A stretch of DNA of 64,000 bases from UBA2377 sp964525935 (GTDB lineage Bacteria; Verrucomicrobiota; Verrucomicrobiia; Opitutales; Opitutaceae), in assembly GCA_964525935.1 (NCBI GenBank), contig CAZGJZ010000012.1, positions 1-64,000 of the forward strand, written 5' to 3'. A program made the position numbers and the translations under genes. The notes under the pieces were generated by a model that saw nothing but the letters and a program-made list of their open reading frames with translations, did not search any database and was not told the DNA's origin. Shown here in pieces: positions 25,591-34,859 of the stretch; positions within the stretch are counted from its first letter, which is position 1; the number at the start of each line of letters is the position of its first letter.

Positions 25591-28329
25591 ATGCCGCCGT
25601 TTCAGAAAGATATCTTGTTCACGTATGCGAGTCGCGAGTATCGCAATGTTGCCCCTGAAAAATTGAAGACATTCAGAGCCACACGTATAGCGTATCTTCT
25701 TCAAAACTTGCTGTGTGCCTACTACGAAATCGCCTTAACCATTCAGTACAACGCGGCTCCAAATAGAGACATAATCGACCGATTTGCGACGATTGTAGCG
25801 GTCGAAGATCGCACACAGAGTGAAAATGATACGTTCGTTAACCTTCCCGCGAAGTGGCTCACGAATGACCCGTTACTCAATTTGGGTGACGAATCCAAAG
25901 CAATCGGACTGCTGTCGGAGAATTCCGGAATTATGCACGCACCAAGAACAGGTTTTATTGGAACGCATATGCCGACGTTTCTCGAGTTCATGTACGGCGT
26001 CGTGAAAGACTCCCGGCGACACAAGGAAAATAATTTCGAGCGTAACCTGATGGGATTGCTCATCATGTTTTTGTCGTCGAAATGGTCGGACAACGACCGT
26101 GCGAAACCACCTCCAGCGATCCCGTTTGCGGATCTGAAAGACTCCTTTTTCAACACCTTCTTCACCTTGTCTTCCAAATATTCGTTTGACCAAAAGATGT
26201 TTCAATTGGTGGATTCGATTACCCCGAGTGACGAGGATTTCCCCCCTCTCGAACAACCCCAAATGATGACTCGAAGTAAGACAAAAGAAGCAGTCTTGGC
26301 GACACCGGATGGAAACGATGCTGGGTTCGAAGATCGTGTTATGGCCAAGTTATCGAAACTGTACAACACAGACTCCGATATTCAAAAGATCGAGAGTGCC
26401 ATCGTTCAGGGAATCGCGCGGCACTTCGTGAACAGGGGAGAACTCGGCTTCTTCACCCCCGCGGTCGCCAAGATTTTCCCCCACCAAATAACCCAGCAAC
26501 GACTTTACACCGCGATGGGTGGAAATGGTACAGTACGAGGTGGATTTGTATATGCGATGGGACCATTGGCGCACGGTATAGAGCCCGGCGGTCCGCAGAA
26601 GACGCCCTCCGCGCCGCCGTTGGAACGCCTTCTTTCGCCACCCAAAACTAAATCGACCGCACCGCCGGTTCCCGCGTCTCGACCGACATCGCCGGACTCG
26701 CAACCTCTGATTTCACCCCCCATCTCAACATCGGAAACAACAGCTCAACCTGGTCTGTTCAGTCGTTTGGCAAGCGGCGTCGCAAATCTTTTATCACCCA
26801 CTGCTTCTACCAATCCACCATCGACTTCCACCAAGAAAAAATCCATCACCGCCGCCCCGTTGAGCGAAGACCTCACGGAGGAAGAGTACACTCGACAACT
26901 CGGGCTCAATCTCATCCACGCCTACGTCGAGCTGAAACACGCGACGTCGTTCGTGTCGACGTCAGACGATTTCAAATATGACTTGGAGTCCGATTTCAGG
27001 AAGACGAGACTCGCCGATAACCCCCCGTTTCCAGATTCGCCTGAGGAGAACGGGGAACCGATGCGATATGTGAACCTTCCCGCGTCCTGGGCTCTGACGG
27101 ATGGCAATGAGCATTCCCTGGTGAAGTTCGATGAAGACCCGATGAGATGGGAGTCCGATACGGTTGGACGACGACGTTTCACCTTTACGCGATGGCCGGA
27201 TACGTTGGACGCATTCGTCAATGGGGTTTTCGACGACATCCAACGCGCGATGGTGAAACCCGATGTGACGTTCAAACATCACTCAAACACCACCGACAAT
27301 CCCGAGGATGAGCCGACCCTTTCCTCGAATCTGTACGGGTACTTGCGCGTGCTTTTCAATCCCTCAAACACCCAACCGCACTTTAAACAGCTTCGAGAGA
27401 AATACTCGAAGGCCGGCATGATTATGAGTTTGGCGAAATCGACCAAAACCGGAGCGGACTCATCGTCCATCACGGATGCGGGGTTCGCCGATGTGATTCA
27501 AGCTCTCAATCCGTACAACGTCGAGAATCAAGAATTTCATGACAAGGTGTTCGCGTGGATTGACAAAAAGCGTTCGCTAATTGATCAAACGATGAAGGAC
27601 CTTGAAGCCCAAATGGGGGGAACGTTTGACGATCCCACCTTGAATCGACCGGTGGGCTGGCCGACTTCCCCGCCTCCTTCGTCTTCCTCCTCCACCTTCT
27701 CGCCCACTCCCCCCCCCGTCGTGAATCCACGAGACGACGATACCTCGGCGGGTTTAAAGGCCCAAATCGCGAATATGAGAAATTCGTTGATCACTATGCA
27801 AGCAAATTGTAAAGATGAGATAAAACGCTTGAACGAGGCGCTCAAGAGGAAACAAACGGAGGTGGACAGTGCACTGAGCCAGCTCACACAAGAAAAGGTC
27901 AAAACGACCGATTTGGTTACTCAAGTGACAAAGTTGCATACCGAGGTAGCCTCGTTGAATGCCAAGCTCCACGACGAAGCCGCCGGGAAACAAACCGTCC
28001 GAACCGAGGCCAGTGTGAGCGAGAAGGAATTAAAGGCGAAACTCGGACGAATGACCGAGATGGCGACGCAGTGTCGGTCCGGCCGCTACAGGGAGGATTT
28101 GTTTTTCCGAGGGAATGCTTCCAAAGATTCCAAAGATCCCACCAAGATCACGTACAAGCAAGGTGACGTCTTGTTTGTGATCCAGGTCACGGCAGATGGA
28201 CTGATTAAGCATTCCAAGGTATTTGAAGATTGGAACCCGACCGAGACTGCAGAGGACCACCAAATGGATCACGTCGTATTGAATCAATATTTCAAGTTTC
28301 CGGATGTAAAGACCGAATCAAACGCGTGA
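25591..28329 (+). CDS. Large protein with internal duplication and coiled coil
   Basis: A 912-residue protein of unknown function. It has two related domains of about 230 residues: roughly 20-275 and 430-665. Both start with a helix (LLQNLLCAYYEIA; LNLIHAYVELKHA). Both contain VNLP followed by a Trp (VNLPAKWLTND; VNLPASWALTDGN). Both have an F-x-x-x-V-x-D helix, an NL-x-G short strand, and a late DAGF motif followed by a helical segment. A Pro/Ser/Thr-rich linker joins the domains. A long heptad-type coiled coil covers about 720-830, then a short C-terminal domain. It is probably a structural or tegument-like virion component. Codon use is less GC-rich than in the neighbouring genes. Confidence 0.75.
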   Translation: MPPFQKDILFTYASREYRNVAPEKLKTFRATRIAYLLQNLLCAYYEIALTIQYNAAPNRDIIDRFATIVAVEDRTQSENDTFVNLPAKWLTNDPLLNLGDESKAIGLLSENSGIMHAPRTGFIGTHMPTFLEFMYGVVKDSRRHKENNFERNLMGLLIMFLSSKWSDNDRAKPPPAIPFADLKDSFFNTFFTLSSKYSFDQKMFQLVDSITPSDEDFPPLEQPQMMTRSKTKEAVLATPDGNDAGFEDRVMAKLSKLYNTDSDIQKIESAIVQGIARHFVNRGELGFFTPAVAKIFPHQITQQRLYTAMGGNGTVRGGFVYAMGPLAHGIEPGGPQKTPSAPPLERLLSPPKTKSTAPPVPASRPTSPDSQPLISPPISTSETTAQPGLFSRLASGVANLLSPTASTNPPSTSTKKKSITAAPLSEDLTEEEYTRQLGLNLIHAYVELKHATSFVSTSDDFKYDLESDFRKTRLADNPPFPDSPEENGEPMRYVNLPASWALTDGNEHSLVKFDEDPMRWESDTVGRRRFTFTRWPDTLDAFVNGVFDDIQRAMVKPDVTFKHHSNTTDNPEDEPTLSSNLYGYLRVLFNPSNTQPHFKQLREKYSKAGMIMSLAKSTKTGADSSSITDAGFADVIQALNPYNVENQEFHDKVFAWIDKKRSLIDQTMKDLEAQMGGTFDDPTLNRPVGWPTSPPPSSSSSTFSPTPPPVVNPRDDDTSAGLKAQIANMRNSLITMQANCKDEIKRLNEALKRKQTEVDSALSQLTQEKVKTTDLVTQVTKLHTEVASLNAKLHDEAAGKQTVRTEASVSEKELKAKLGRMTEMATQCRSGRYREDLFFRGNASKDSKDPTKITYKQGDVLFVIQVTADGLIKHSKVFEDWNPTETAEDHQMDHVVLNQYFKFPDVKTESNA

Positions 28330-28435
28330 TGAGACTGAATCGATCGATGTGTATACGTGTGCGTCGAGCGTTCACAATAAAAGGGAGTGAGGAGGAGAGA
28401 ACGAGAGTGAGTTAATACACACACAAATCGAAAGC

Positions 28436-29137
28436 ATGAGAACTACGATACTCGCAATCATCTCCGCACTCTTGCTTTGTTTCGTCGATCGAGTCGATTC
28501 CCGTGTGTTGTATGCGACCGTCGAGGACGAGCGCGTCTCGACTTCGGACGCCCACCATCGCGCGAGACGCGAGCTGTTGGATTCCGACGTGAAACCCGTC
28601 TTCGTGTTGCGAACTCGGAATCACGGGATCCTCACCAAGTTCGACGAGCGAAAGGATACGTTGTGCGTCCTCGTCGCGTGCGTCGTCTACGCGCTTCCTT
28701 CATCCTTCAGAAACGGTTCGTCCACCACCACCACCACGGTGCGTGACGAAAGCGAGGAGGAGTACGCGCGGCTCCGCATCGCGCCCGGGAAGGAGATTTA
28801 TCGAAAGCTGGGGAATCACGGGGAGGATTATCACAAGAACCTTCACGAGGCCGATGTGGTGCTGCACGACATGACGCGGCGCGCGCTGGGACGCTCGCTC
28901 GTTCGAACCGGCGACGGGACGGTTCCCACCACCAACGTGAATTTGCTGTTTGCGATGGAGGAGAATGAGATTCCCGCGCGAAGGAAATACGCGTGTGAGG
29001 CGGATCACCCGATTCGATGCGTCATCGTGCCGAAGATTGAGAAAAATCGCGTGCTCTACGAACAATTCGGGGTCACCTCGAAACGAAACGTTCTCATCCG
29101 GGTGCGAGACGGGAAAGTTCAGCGCGTATCGATGTGA
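28436..29137 (+). CDS. Secreted or lumenal protein with signal peptide
   Basis: A 233-residue protein beginning with a typical signal peptide (MRTTILAIISALLLCFV, cleavage likely near VDS-R). The mature part is charged and globular, with few Cys and one moderately hydrophobic stretch (VLVACVVYALP). No family is recognised. The leader has AATAAAAGG about 60 bases upstream, possibly a TATA-like box. It could act in the ER or be part of the virion envelope. Confidence 0.75.
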   Translation: MRTTILAIISALLLCFVDRVDSRVLYATVEDERVSTSDAHHRARRELLDSDVKPVFVLRTRNHGILTKFDERKDTLCVLVACVVYALPSSFRNGSSTTTTTVRDESEEEYARLRIAPGKEIYRKLGNHGEDYHKNLHEADVVLHDMTRRALGRSLVRTGDGTVPTTNVNLLFAMEENEIPARRKYACEADHPIRCVIVPKIEKNRVLYEQFGVTSKRNVLIRVRDGKVQRVSM

Positions 29138-29164
29138 GAATAGTAGTAGTAGTATCGCATAACA

Positions 29165-30343
29165 TTAGAGAAATAAAAATCCCTTCGAGCGTCCGTCAAT
29201 CATTCGTTGGTAGAGCGTATACCCTATTCCCGACATCATCATCATCCCGAACCCCGTCGCGACGGCCGCCACCGCTGCCGTCGCCGTAGTGGTCGAAGAT
29301 GGTGGATGAGAAGAGGCGGTGGCGGGGTCGGGGGGCGATTGGGGGGAGGTGGAGAGCGGAGCGCGTCGTCCGTTGGTCGGTTTCGGCCCCAGCATCGCGT
29401 TCCCGTCGGCGTCGAGGACCACGCCGAGCGTCCGCGCGGTCGCGACGCGTTGTTTGATTTCGTTCACTCGTCGATTCGTGTCGAAGACGTTCAGCACGAA
29501 GAGGTTCGGATCGGACTCGACGGCCTTGACGATGTCGGGATGGACGTCCGTCTCGACCCTTCCGAAATCCAGGAAAAACAGTCGGTTCCCCGAACACAGA
29601 TAGACGTTTCCGGGGTGTAGATCCCAATGGAACATCTTGCACACCGTAAACATCTCGCGAAACTTTCGATCGAACTGGTGGACCAGTCCCCGTTTCAAAT
29701 TCAGGTGGAACTCGGGCGTTTCGTCGCGATGAACGCGCTCGATTTCACGCGGGGTCTCGACGTAGCTCTCGCCGTACAGCCGTTCCATGACGAGGTACTT
29801 CGCGTGTACCGCCTTGGGACACGCTACGAAAATGTGGTCGGCGGGATTGACGGGAAGAACGTTTCTCCGATTCCTGCCGCTTTTCCAGCCGCTCTTCCTG
29901 AGAAGCGCGTCGGTTTGGGAGACGTAGGCGATGGAGGCGGCGCGGTGCTCGATCCTCGCGGTCTCCACCAACTCATCCAGCGTGTATGGGCGATCTTCCA
30001 AGGGATGGTGATACAGTTCCTTGACGCACCAGTCCATTTTCAACCCCGATTCGGACTCCGAGTCGTGTTTCACGTCCCACACCGCACTGTACCTCCCGTA
30101 CCCGATCGGGGTATCCAACAACTCCAGCGTAATCAGATCGCCGTCGTTCCCGTCGCGATAAAACGAGAGGGTCTCGTGAATTTTCGTCGTGCCGTTTGTG
30201 TTCTTGCGTCGTTGGTCCAGCAACGCCTTTTGTTGTTTCGCCTTATCGTTTATTCGCGTCGCGTACGGCGCGACGGCAATGTTCTCGAGGGAGGGATCGT
30301 CCCCCCCCGGGCGTTGGAAAGCGGGGAACACGTATCGGTTCAT
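29165..30343 (-). CDS. ADCK/UbiB-like atypical kinase with C-terminal membrane segment
   Basis: A 392-residue protein with kinase-fold landmarks. These are a Gly-rich loop (GYGRYSAVW), a Lys in WCVKEL, the catalytic motif FHWDLHPGN, and LDFG. The DLHPGN form with Trp before the Asp is closer to the ABC1/ADCK/UbiB family, and to some phosphotransferases, than to ordinary protein kinases. The Pro/Ser/Thr-rich region after residue 320 leads to a hydrophobic Ala/Gly/Met segment (about 355-378), probably a membrane anchor, as in UbiB proteins. The substrate is unknown. The start at 30343 (MNRYVFP) avoids an upstream extension into the neighbouring promoter. Confidence 0.7.
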   Translation of the reverse strand: MNRYVFPAFQRPGGDDPSLENIAVAPYATRINDKAKQQKALLDQRRKNTNGTTKIHETLSFYRDGNDGDLITLELLDTPIGYGRYSAVWDVKHDSESESGLKMDWCVKELYHHPLEDRPYTLDELVETARIEHRAASIAYVSQTDALLRKSGWKSGRNRRNVLPVNPADHIFVACPKAVHAKYLVMERLYGESYVETPREIERVHRDETPEFHLNLKRGLVHQFDRKFREMFTVCKMFHWDLHPGNVYLCSGNRLFFLDFGRVETDVHPDIVKAVESDPNLFVLNVFDTNRRVNEIKQRVATARTLGVVLDADGNAMLGPKPTNGRRAPLSTSPQSPPDPATASSHPPSSTTTATAAVAAVATGFGMMMMSGIGYTLYQRMIDGRSKGFLFL

Positions 30344-30406
30344 TTTTCTTCCCGGTCCTTCTTTATGTGTGGGCGGATGGAATGAATAGATACACTTTCT
30401 TCGCAT

Positions 30407-31528
30407 TCAGATCGTTACGTCTTTGAACATTCCAATCGTCCATTGTGCGATGTCCTTCTCAATCAACACGGCCTCCCGCTGGTAGAAGAACCCGTTCTCC
30501 AACAAGAACGAGTTGCGATGCCGCGCGTAACACTCCGCGAGTCGCCGCGACTCTCGCACCGCGCGATTCTCGTCCTCATCTTCCTCCTCATCCTCCTCAT
30601 CGTCGTCGTCCTCCTCCTCATCATTTTTCTTCTTCTTCCCCTTCTTCTTCTTCTTATTTTTCGAGGAGGGAGAGGAATCGGAAGTGAGCTCGAGCGTCTC
30701 CTTCTCGCGTCGCATCAAGGTGGAGACGGGAACGAGGGCGTAATCGTCCTCCAACTCGTCGTCCTCCTCACGATACGCGGGGTGGGAGCGGTATCGCGCG
30801 TTGTAGGGGACGTACTCGTTCAAGTTCGATTCGCGGATGAAGTCTCGCCCGCTCCCGGCCGCGCGCAACGCGTCGTACATCGCATCCTCCGCCATCCCGC
30901 CGCTCTCGTCCGGTTCATTCGCCGCGCTTCGCCGGCTTCGTTTCGCGGAGGTTTGGCGAATCGACAACAACCGAACCATCAAGCCGTACTGTTTCGCCGA
31001 GGGTTTGGTTCGGTGTTGGAGCTCGTCGAACGTGCGTTCGAGCTCGAGCAGCGAGGTGAAATTGAACTCTTGGAAATTCATCAAGTAGAAGGCGTCTACG
31101 TCGAAGACCGTCTCGATCTCAAAGACCGACATGCGTCGAATCGCGCCGTACTCTTTGCGCGTTCGCATCGTGTTGAAGCGCATCATCAACCACGCGCGTT
31201 TCAACTCCGCGACGTGGTTTCGTAATTTCGCACGTTGCGGTTTCGTGAAGAGTTTCCACGAGGTTTCGAGCGCGTCCTCCTCCTCCTCCTCTGCGGGTTT
31301 TTTCTCCTTCTTCTCCTTTTTGGTGGTTTTTTGCACCTTCTTCATCGAATTGGAGGCGATGACGTCGCGAATCAGCCGCCTCAACTCGTTTGCGAGCGTT
31401 TTATCCCCCGAGACGGTAACGAAGCGTCGAGCGCTCTCCCGCGTCACCCCAATGCGCATGAGGGTGAAGAATACGTCGCCGACGCCTCCGCGAAACGAGG
31501 GGAGCGTGGCGTCGTCGTCATACGACAT
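30407..31528 (-). CDS. Unknown protein with Lys- and Glu-rich inserts
   Basis: A 373-residue protein of no recognised family. An N-terminal helical domain is followed by a Lys/Glu run (about 63-85), a longer helical domain with several aromatic residues (about 90-200), then a Lys run, a long Asp/Glu run (about 290-325) and a C-terminal helix. The leader on the minus strand is AT-rich (AAATAAATAAACG). The gene sits in a minus-strand pair with the Skp1-like gene. It may be a nuclear protein, judging by the basic and acidic tracts. Confidence 0.7.
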   Translation of the reverse strand: MSYDDDATLPSFRGGVGDVFFTLMRIGVTRESARRFVTVSGDKTLANELRRLIRDVIASNSMKKVQKTTKKEKKEKKPAEEEEEDALETSWKLFTKPQRAKLRNHVAELKRAWLMMRFNTMRTRKEYGAIRRMSVFEIETVFDVDAFYLMNFQEFNFTSLLELERTFDELQHRTKPSAKQYGLMVRLLSIRQTSAKRSRRSAANEPDESGGMAEDAMYDALRAAGSGRDFIRESNLNEYVPYNARYRSHPAYREEDDELEDDYALVPVSTLMRREKETLELTSDSSPSSKNKKKKKGKKKKNDEEEDDDDEEDEEEDEDENRAVRESRRLAECYARHRNSFLLENGFFYQREAVLIEKDIAQWTIGMFKDVTI

Positions 31529-31633
31529 TGGTGATGGAATGGGAACGGGTTCGTGGTCGTTTATTTATTTGTGTCGACTCCCTCTTCTTCTTCTTCTTCT
31601 TCTTCAAACGCACACGTACGCACGCACACGCAC

Positions 31634-32317
31634 TCAACACGCGGACGAATCGATCGCGGAGTTCGTGAATTTCCCGCGCATCTTGATGAGAACCGGGGGG
31701 AGGTGGAGGCACGCGAGCGTCTCGCGAAGGATGACGAGCTTCACAAACGTCTCGAACCCCAAGTAGTTTGCGCCTCGCGTCAGCCTCACGAGTCGTTCGA
31801 AATCCAATTTCTCGATGCTCATCGCCAAGTTTCCGGCGACGCGTGGGAGGTGGGCCGCGAGGTGTCGTTTCCCCGCCGGTTCATTCACGAACGGGCCGCA
31901 CGGAACTCGGAGCGGGCGATCGAACAATCGGTGCTCGACCGCGCTCAGCGCCTTGGCGAACTTCATCAGCTCGCAAAACGTCTCCAACGTCACCTCGTTC
32001 ACCGTGCACATCGCATCGTCCACGCCGTCATCGTCCGCCTCCTCCTCCTCCTCTTCCACCTCTTCCACCACTTCCGCCTCGTCGTTCGATTCGCCGTAAT
32101 TCATCGAATCGAACACGGCATCGACGCTTTTGCGATCCGAGGCGTCATCGTCCTCGATCGCGTCTTCGTCGTATCGAATGAGGGTGAAGTACTTTAAAAA
32201 GATTCGAGCGACTCGCAACGATTCGCCCCGCGCAAAGGTGACCCGGACGTGAGATGAAACGACCCGTTTCGGACGTTTCGGTTCGCCCAATTCTGAACGG
32301 GCCATGCTCGAGATCAT
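31634..32317 (-). CDS. Skp1-like BTB/POZ-fold protein
   Basis: A 227-residue protein similar in plan to Skp1, the adaptor that links cullin-1 to F-box proteins. The N-terminal strand-helix (VRVTFARGESLRVARIFLKYF) and the middle VTLETFCELMKFAKAL match the Skp1 beta-alpha core. The C-terminal region LDFERLVRLTRGANYLGF parallels the conserved LFELILAANYLDI, followed by a helix and a MRGKF that parallels IRKTFN. A long Glu/Asp insertion lies in the position of the usual variable loop. Viral Skp1-like proteins can redirect SCF ubiquitin ligases. The start is either this ATG or 32305, four codons later. The AATCACAA promoter element is 12-24 bases upstream. Assigned by eye; moderately sure. Confidence 0.6.
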   Translation of the reverse strand: MISSMARSELGEPKRPKRVVSSHVRVTFARGESLRVARIFLKYFTLIRYDEDAIEDDDASDRKSVDAVFDSMNYGESNDEAEVVEEVEEEEEEADDDGVDDAMCTVNEVTLETFCELMKFAKALSAVEHRLFDRPLRVPCGPFVNEPAGKRHLAAHLPRVAGNLAMSIEKLDFERLVRLTRGANYLGFETFVKLVILRETLACLHLPPVLIKMRGKFTNSAIDSSAC

Positions 32318-32321
32318 TGTT

Positions 32322-32342
32322 TTGTTTTGTGATTTGTTTTTC
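32322..32342 (-). promoter_or_regulatory. AATCACAA promoter element of the Skp1-like gene
   Basis: On the minus strand, AAAAACAAATCACAAAACA lies directly before the ATG at 32317. It is one arm of a divergent promoter shared with the 32467 gene. Confidence 0.5.
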
Positions 32343-32350
32343 TTGGGGTG

Positions 32351-32426
32351 AAAAAAAATCACAAAATAAAAAAGAGGGACCGACCCGCCGCTCAAAAAAA
32401 AATTGGCTTGACTTTTTCATCCGAGA
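32351..32426 (+). promoter_or_regulatory. Two-box composite promoter, copy A
   Basis: Box 1 is AAAATCACAAAATAAAAAAG (32355-32374). Box 2 is ACTTTTTCATCCGAGA (32411-32426). The two are separated by 41 bases between TCACAAAATAA and ACTTTTT. The same pair, 42 bases apart, occurs before the minus-strand genes starting at 38682 and 40137. Confidence 0.65.
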
Positions 32427-32466
32427 CGACCCCCAAAAAAATTTTGGTTTGAAAAAACAAAAAAAA

Positions 32467-33687
32467 ATGGCCTACGCGATCTCCCAGAGAAACGCACGAC
32501 GACTGCGCCAGGAACGCGAGGCGGAGATGGAGCGCGAGTACGCGTGCCCCGAACCCGAGTTGCACGAGAGCCTTCGCCAACTCCTGTGCGATTACGGGAA
32601 CGTTTTTTGGGGTGTGCGAAACGAACGCAAAGTCCGCACCGGTCAACGCAACGGTCGAAACGAGCGCGTCGAGGAGGTGTGGCCGTGCGTCGTCGTGACG
32701 CGACCGGAACAGTGCGACGCTCCGTACGAGGCGTTGCGCGCGGTGAAACGCCGAAACGCGTGCGACAACAAGGGCTCGAACCCGATTCTGGTCGCGTGGA
32801 TCGAGGGGTTCGCACCGAGACTCGATGGAGGAGTGTACGCCGCCGCGGATGCGATCGAGGCCGGCGAGGCGGAGGCCGAGAGGGAGGGCACCATCTACAC
32901 GCCCCCACCCCATCTCTCCCTCGCTCCGCCCGTCGTGTGTGCGCCCAAACCGTGGCGATACGCCGACGACCCGAACGGAAACCCGGACGACTTCTACGTG
33001 TACGACGAGGATACCGAGAATGGGTATCCGCGCGCGAAACGCCGTCGATGTTCCTCGACTTCTTCCCCCTCTTCCTCCTCTTCCACCACCTCGGTCTCGG
33101 CGGCCGCCGCCGCGCCGTTACGATACTGGACCTACGCCTACGTGCGCGAGAGCACGCTCGAGCCCTTCGACACGCAGTCGTACGACGATCTCGCGCACGT
33201 TGCTCCCGCGACGCTCACCCCCGAGCGCCGACGCGATTTTTGGCGAGCCGTGCGGCGCGCCTCGCTGATCGTGCACGAACAAGCCGTTCTCAACTACGAT
33301 CGACGGACGGCCGCCAAGGCGGGGGTCGAGTGCGTGAGATACGGTCATCTTCCCATCGCGTGTAAGACGACCGTGCCGCACAGCCTGCCGTCGCTTCGGG
33401 GGGGGGAACGCATTCAGTACCGCGTGGGCCAATCCGATTGGATCGAGGGGACGATTGTGCGATTTCGAAAAACGCGTCGAGACGGTCACGTCGAGCGCGC
33501 GTATACCGATCGCGGTCACATCCTCTACAAGAGCGACTTCGTTCGCATCATCAGCGACGTCTATCCCCCCCTTCCGACGCCGCTCGATTTTTGCGCCGTT
33601 TTCCCGCGGGAGTACAGCGCACAAGGCGCCCCGAGAGCTCCGCGTCCGATTCCACCCGAAATCCTGGAGCGATTTATGAACGAATGA
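32467..33687 (+). CDS. Unknown protein with possible PWWP/Tudor-like segments
   Basis: A 406-residue protein not assigned to a family. Near the N-terminus, NVFWGVRNE and WPCVVVT with VAWIEGF could be a degenerate PWWP-like barrel. Near the C-terminus, RIQYRVGQSDWIEGTIVRF with YKSDFVRI has the strand pattern of a Tudor-like barrel, a fold that often binds methylated residues. A Ser-rich linker and an Ala stretch separate the two. A chromatin or methyl-mark reader is one reading; the matches are weak. The start at 32467 follows an A-rich leader and the composite promoter; the longer frame starting at 32254 runs through the promoter. Confidence 0.6.
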   Translation: MAYAISQRNARRLRQEREAEMEREYACPEPELHESLRQLLCDYGNVFWGVRNERKVRTGQRNGRNERVEEVWPCVVVTRPEQCDAPYEALRAVKRRNACDNKGSNPILVAWIEGFAPRLDGGVYAAADAIEAGEAEAEREGTIYTPPPHLSLAPPVVCAPKPWRYADDPNGNPDDFYVYDEDTENGYPRAKRRRCSSTSSPSSSSSTTSVSAAAAAPLRYWTYAYVRESTLEPFDTQSYDDLAHVAPATLTPERRRDFWRAVRRASLIVHEQAVLNYDRRTAAKAGVECVRYGHLPIACKTTVPHSLPSLRGGERIQYRVGQSDWIEGTIVRFRKTRRDGHVERAYTDRGHILYKSDFVRIISDVYPPLPTPLDFCAVFPREYSAQGAPRAPRPIPPEILERFMNE

Positions 33688-33733
33688 ATGAATGAATGAA
33701 ATAAACGTCAATAAATAAGAAAACACAAACGGA

Positions 33734-34837
33734 ATGAAGATGGCTTCGCATCGGATGATTGTGGTGGTGGTGGGATGGATCGTTCTCGTTTCGATTGTTG
33801 TGTCGCATTCGCCGCGCGCGACGGAGGCCACCGCAGTTGAGACCCTTTACAGGGACGAGGCGTGGATACCCGTCATTTCCATCCCGTTCCCCGCCACTTC
33901 ACGGCCCTCCTCGCGTCTCGACGCGTCCAACAAGTCGAAGAAGACGAAAAATACCAAAAAGAAGAGTAAAAAGACTAAAAAGGCGTTGAAAAAAAAGCCC
34001 AAGTGGGCGAGAAAGGCGAAGAAGCGCGTCAATCGCATTCCCCCGTGGATGGACGGACTCGACGGGACGATGGACAATCGTCTGAGAAACGGATGGGAAT
34101 CCGGTTCCACCGTCGACGTCATCGTGATCGACTCGGGGTGTAATCGAAACCCCCGATCCTTCATCCCGAACGATTCCCGCCCCGCCGCCGACGATGCGGG
34201 CCACTCGAGTAAAATCGTCGCGATCCTCGACCTCCTGGTCCCCTTCGCCAACGTCACGTGTTTCAAGGTATTCGACGCGAGCGGCCGGACCTCCGACTTC
34301 GATCGCATCGTTCGCGCGCTCGAGGCCGTCGGGCCCTATTGCGCGCGCAAACGGAAATGTTTCGTGAACCTCTCGATCCAGATGTCGCGCGCGGACGGGA
34401 AGGTCGATCGCACGGTTCGCGAGCTCATCGCGAACCACAACGTCACCGTCGTGACGGCCGCGGGGAATTGGGTGGACGGGACGGGGAAGATCGATTTCAC
34501 CTACCACCACGACGCGTGCAACTTCTCGCCGAGCGGAGCGGGGGGTGGGGTGGCCGTCGCGGGCGCGACGAGCGCCACCACGAGAATCGTCGCGCCCTTC
34601 TCGCGAATCGGGTCGTGCGTCACGGAGTTCGCGCCCGGGTGGAAGATTCGCGTCGGGAACAAGTTTTTGGACGGCACCTCCTTCGCCACCCCCATCGTGC
34701 TCGCGCGACACGTGCTTTCCTACGAACTCGATTTCTACGGGTTTTTCCAAACCGTCGAGGGGTTCGATCCGCTTCTCGTGAAGACCTACTCACAACTCGT
34801 CAACGTCACAACCAGAAATTATTCGTTGTTCATCTGA
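33734..34837 (+). CDS. Subtilisin-like serine protease (S8), short form
   Basis: A 367-residue secreted subtilase. A signal peptide or anchor (about 1-25) is followed by a strongly Lys-rich segment (about 66-100). The catalytic residues are visible: Asp in VIVIDSG, His in DDAGHSSKI, the oxyanion-hole Asn in AAGN, and Ser in GTSFATP. It lacks a long pro-domain and any C-terminal anchor. Possible N-glycosylation sites are present. It may process viral or host envelope proteins in the secretory pathway. A second, larger subtilase is at 43573. The next gene starts 23 bases downstream. Confidence 0.9.
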   Translation: MKMASHRMIVVVVGWIVLVSIVVSHSPRATEATAVETLYRDEAWIPVISIPFPATSRPSSRLDASNKSKKTKNTKKKSKKTKKALKKKPKWARKAKKRVNRIPPWMDGLDGTMDNRLRNGWESGSTVDVIVIDSGCNRNPRSFIPNDSRPAADDAGHSSKIVAILDLLVPFANVTCFKVFDASGRTSDFDRIVRALEAVGPYCARKRKCFVNLSIQMSRADGKVDRTVRELIANHNVTVVTAAGNWVDGTGKIDFTYHHDACNFSPSGAGGGVAVAGATSATTRIVAPFSRIGSCVTEFAPGWKIRVGNKFLDGTSFATPIVLARHVLSYELDFYGFFQTVEGFDPLLVKTYSQLVNVTTRNYSLFI

Positions 34838-34859
34838 GCGAGGAGGAGGGAAGGAAAAC

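Noticed and set aside
32254..32466. N-terminal extension of the 32467 gene
   Set aside because: The extension runs through the divergent promoter with both boxes, and the A-rich leader before 32467 looks untranslated.
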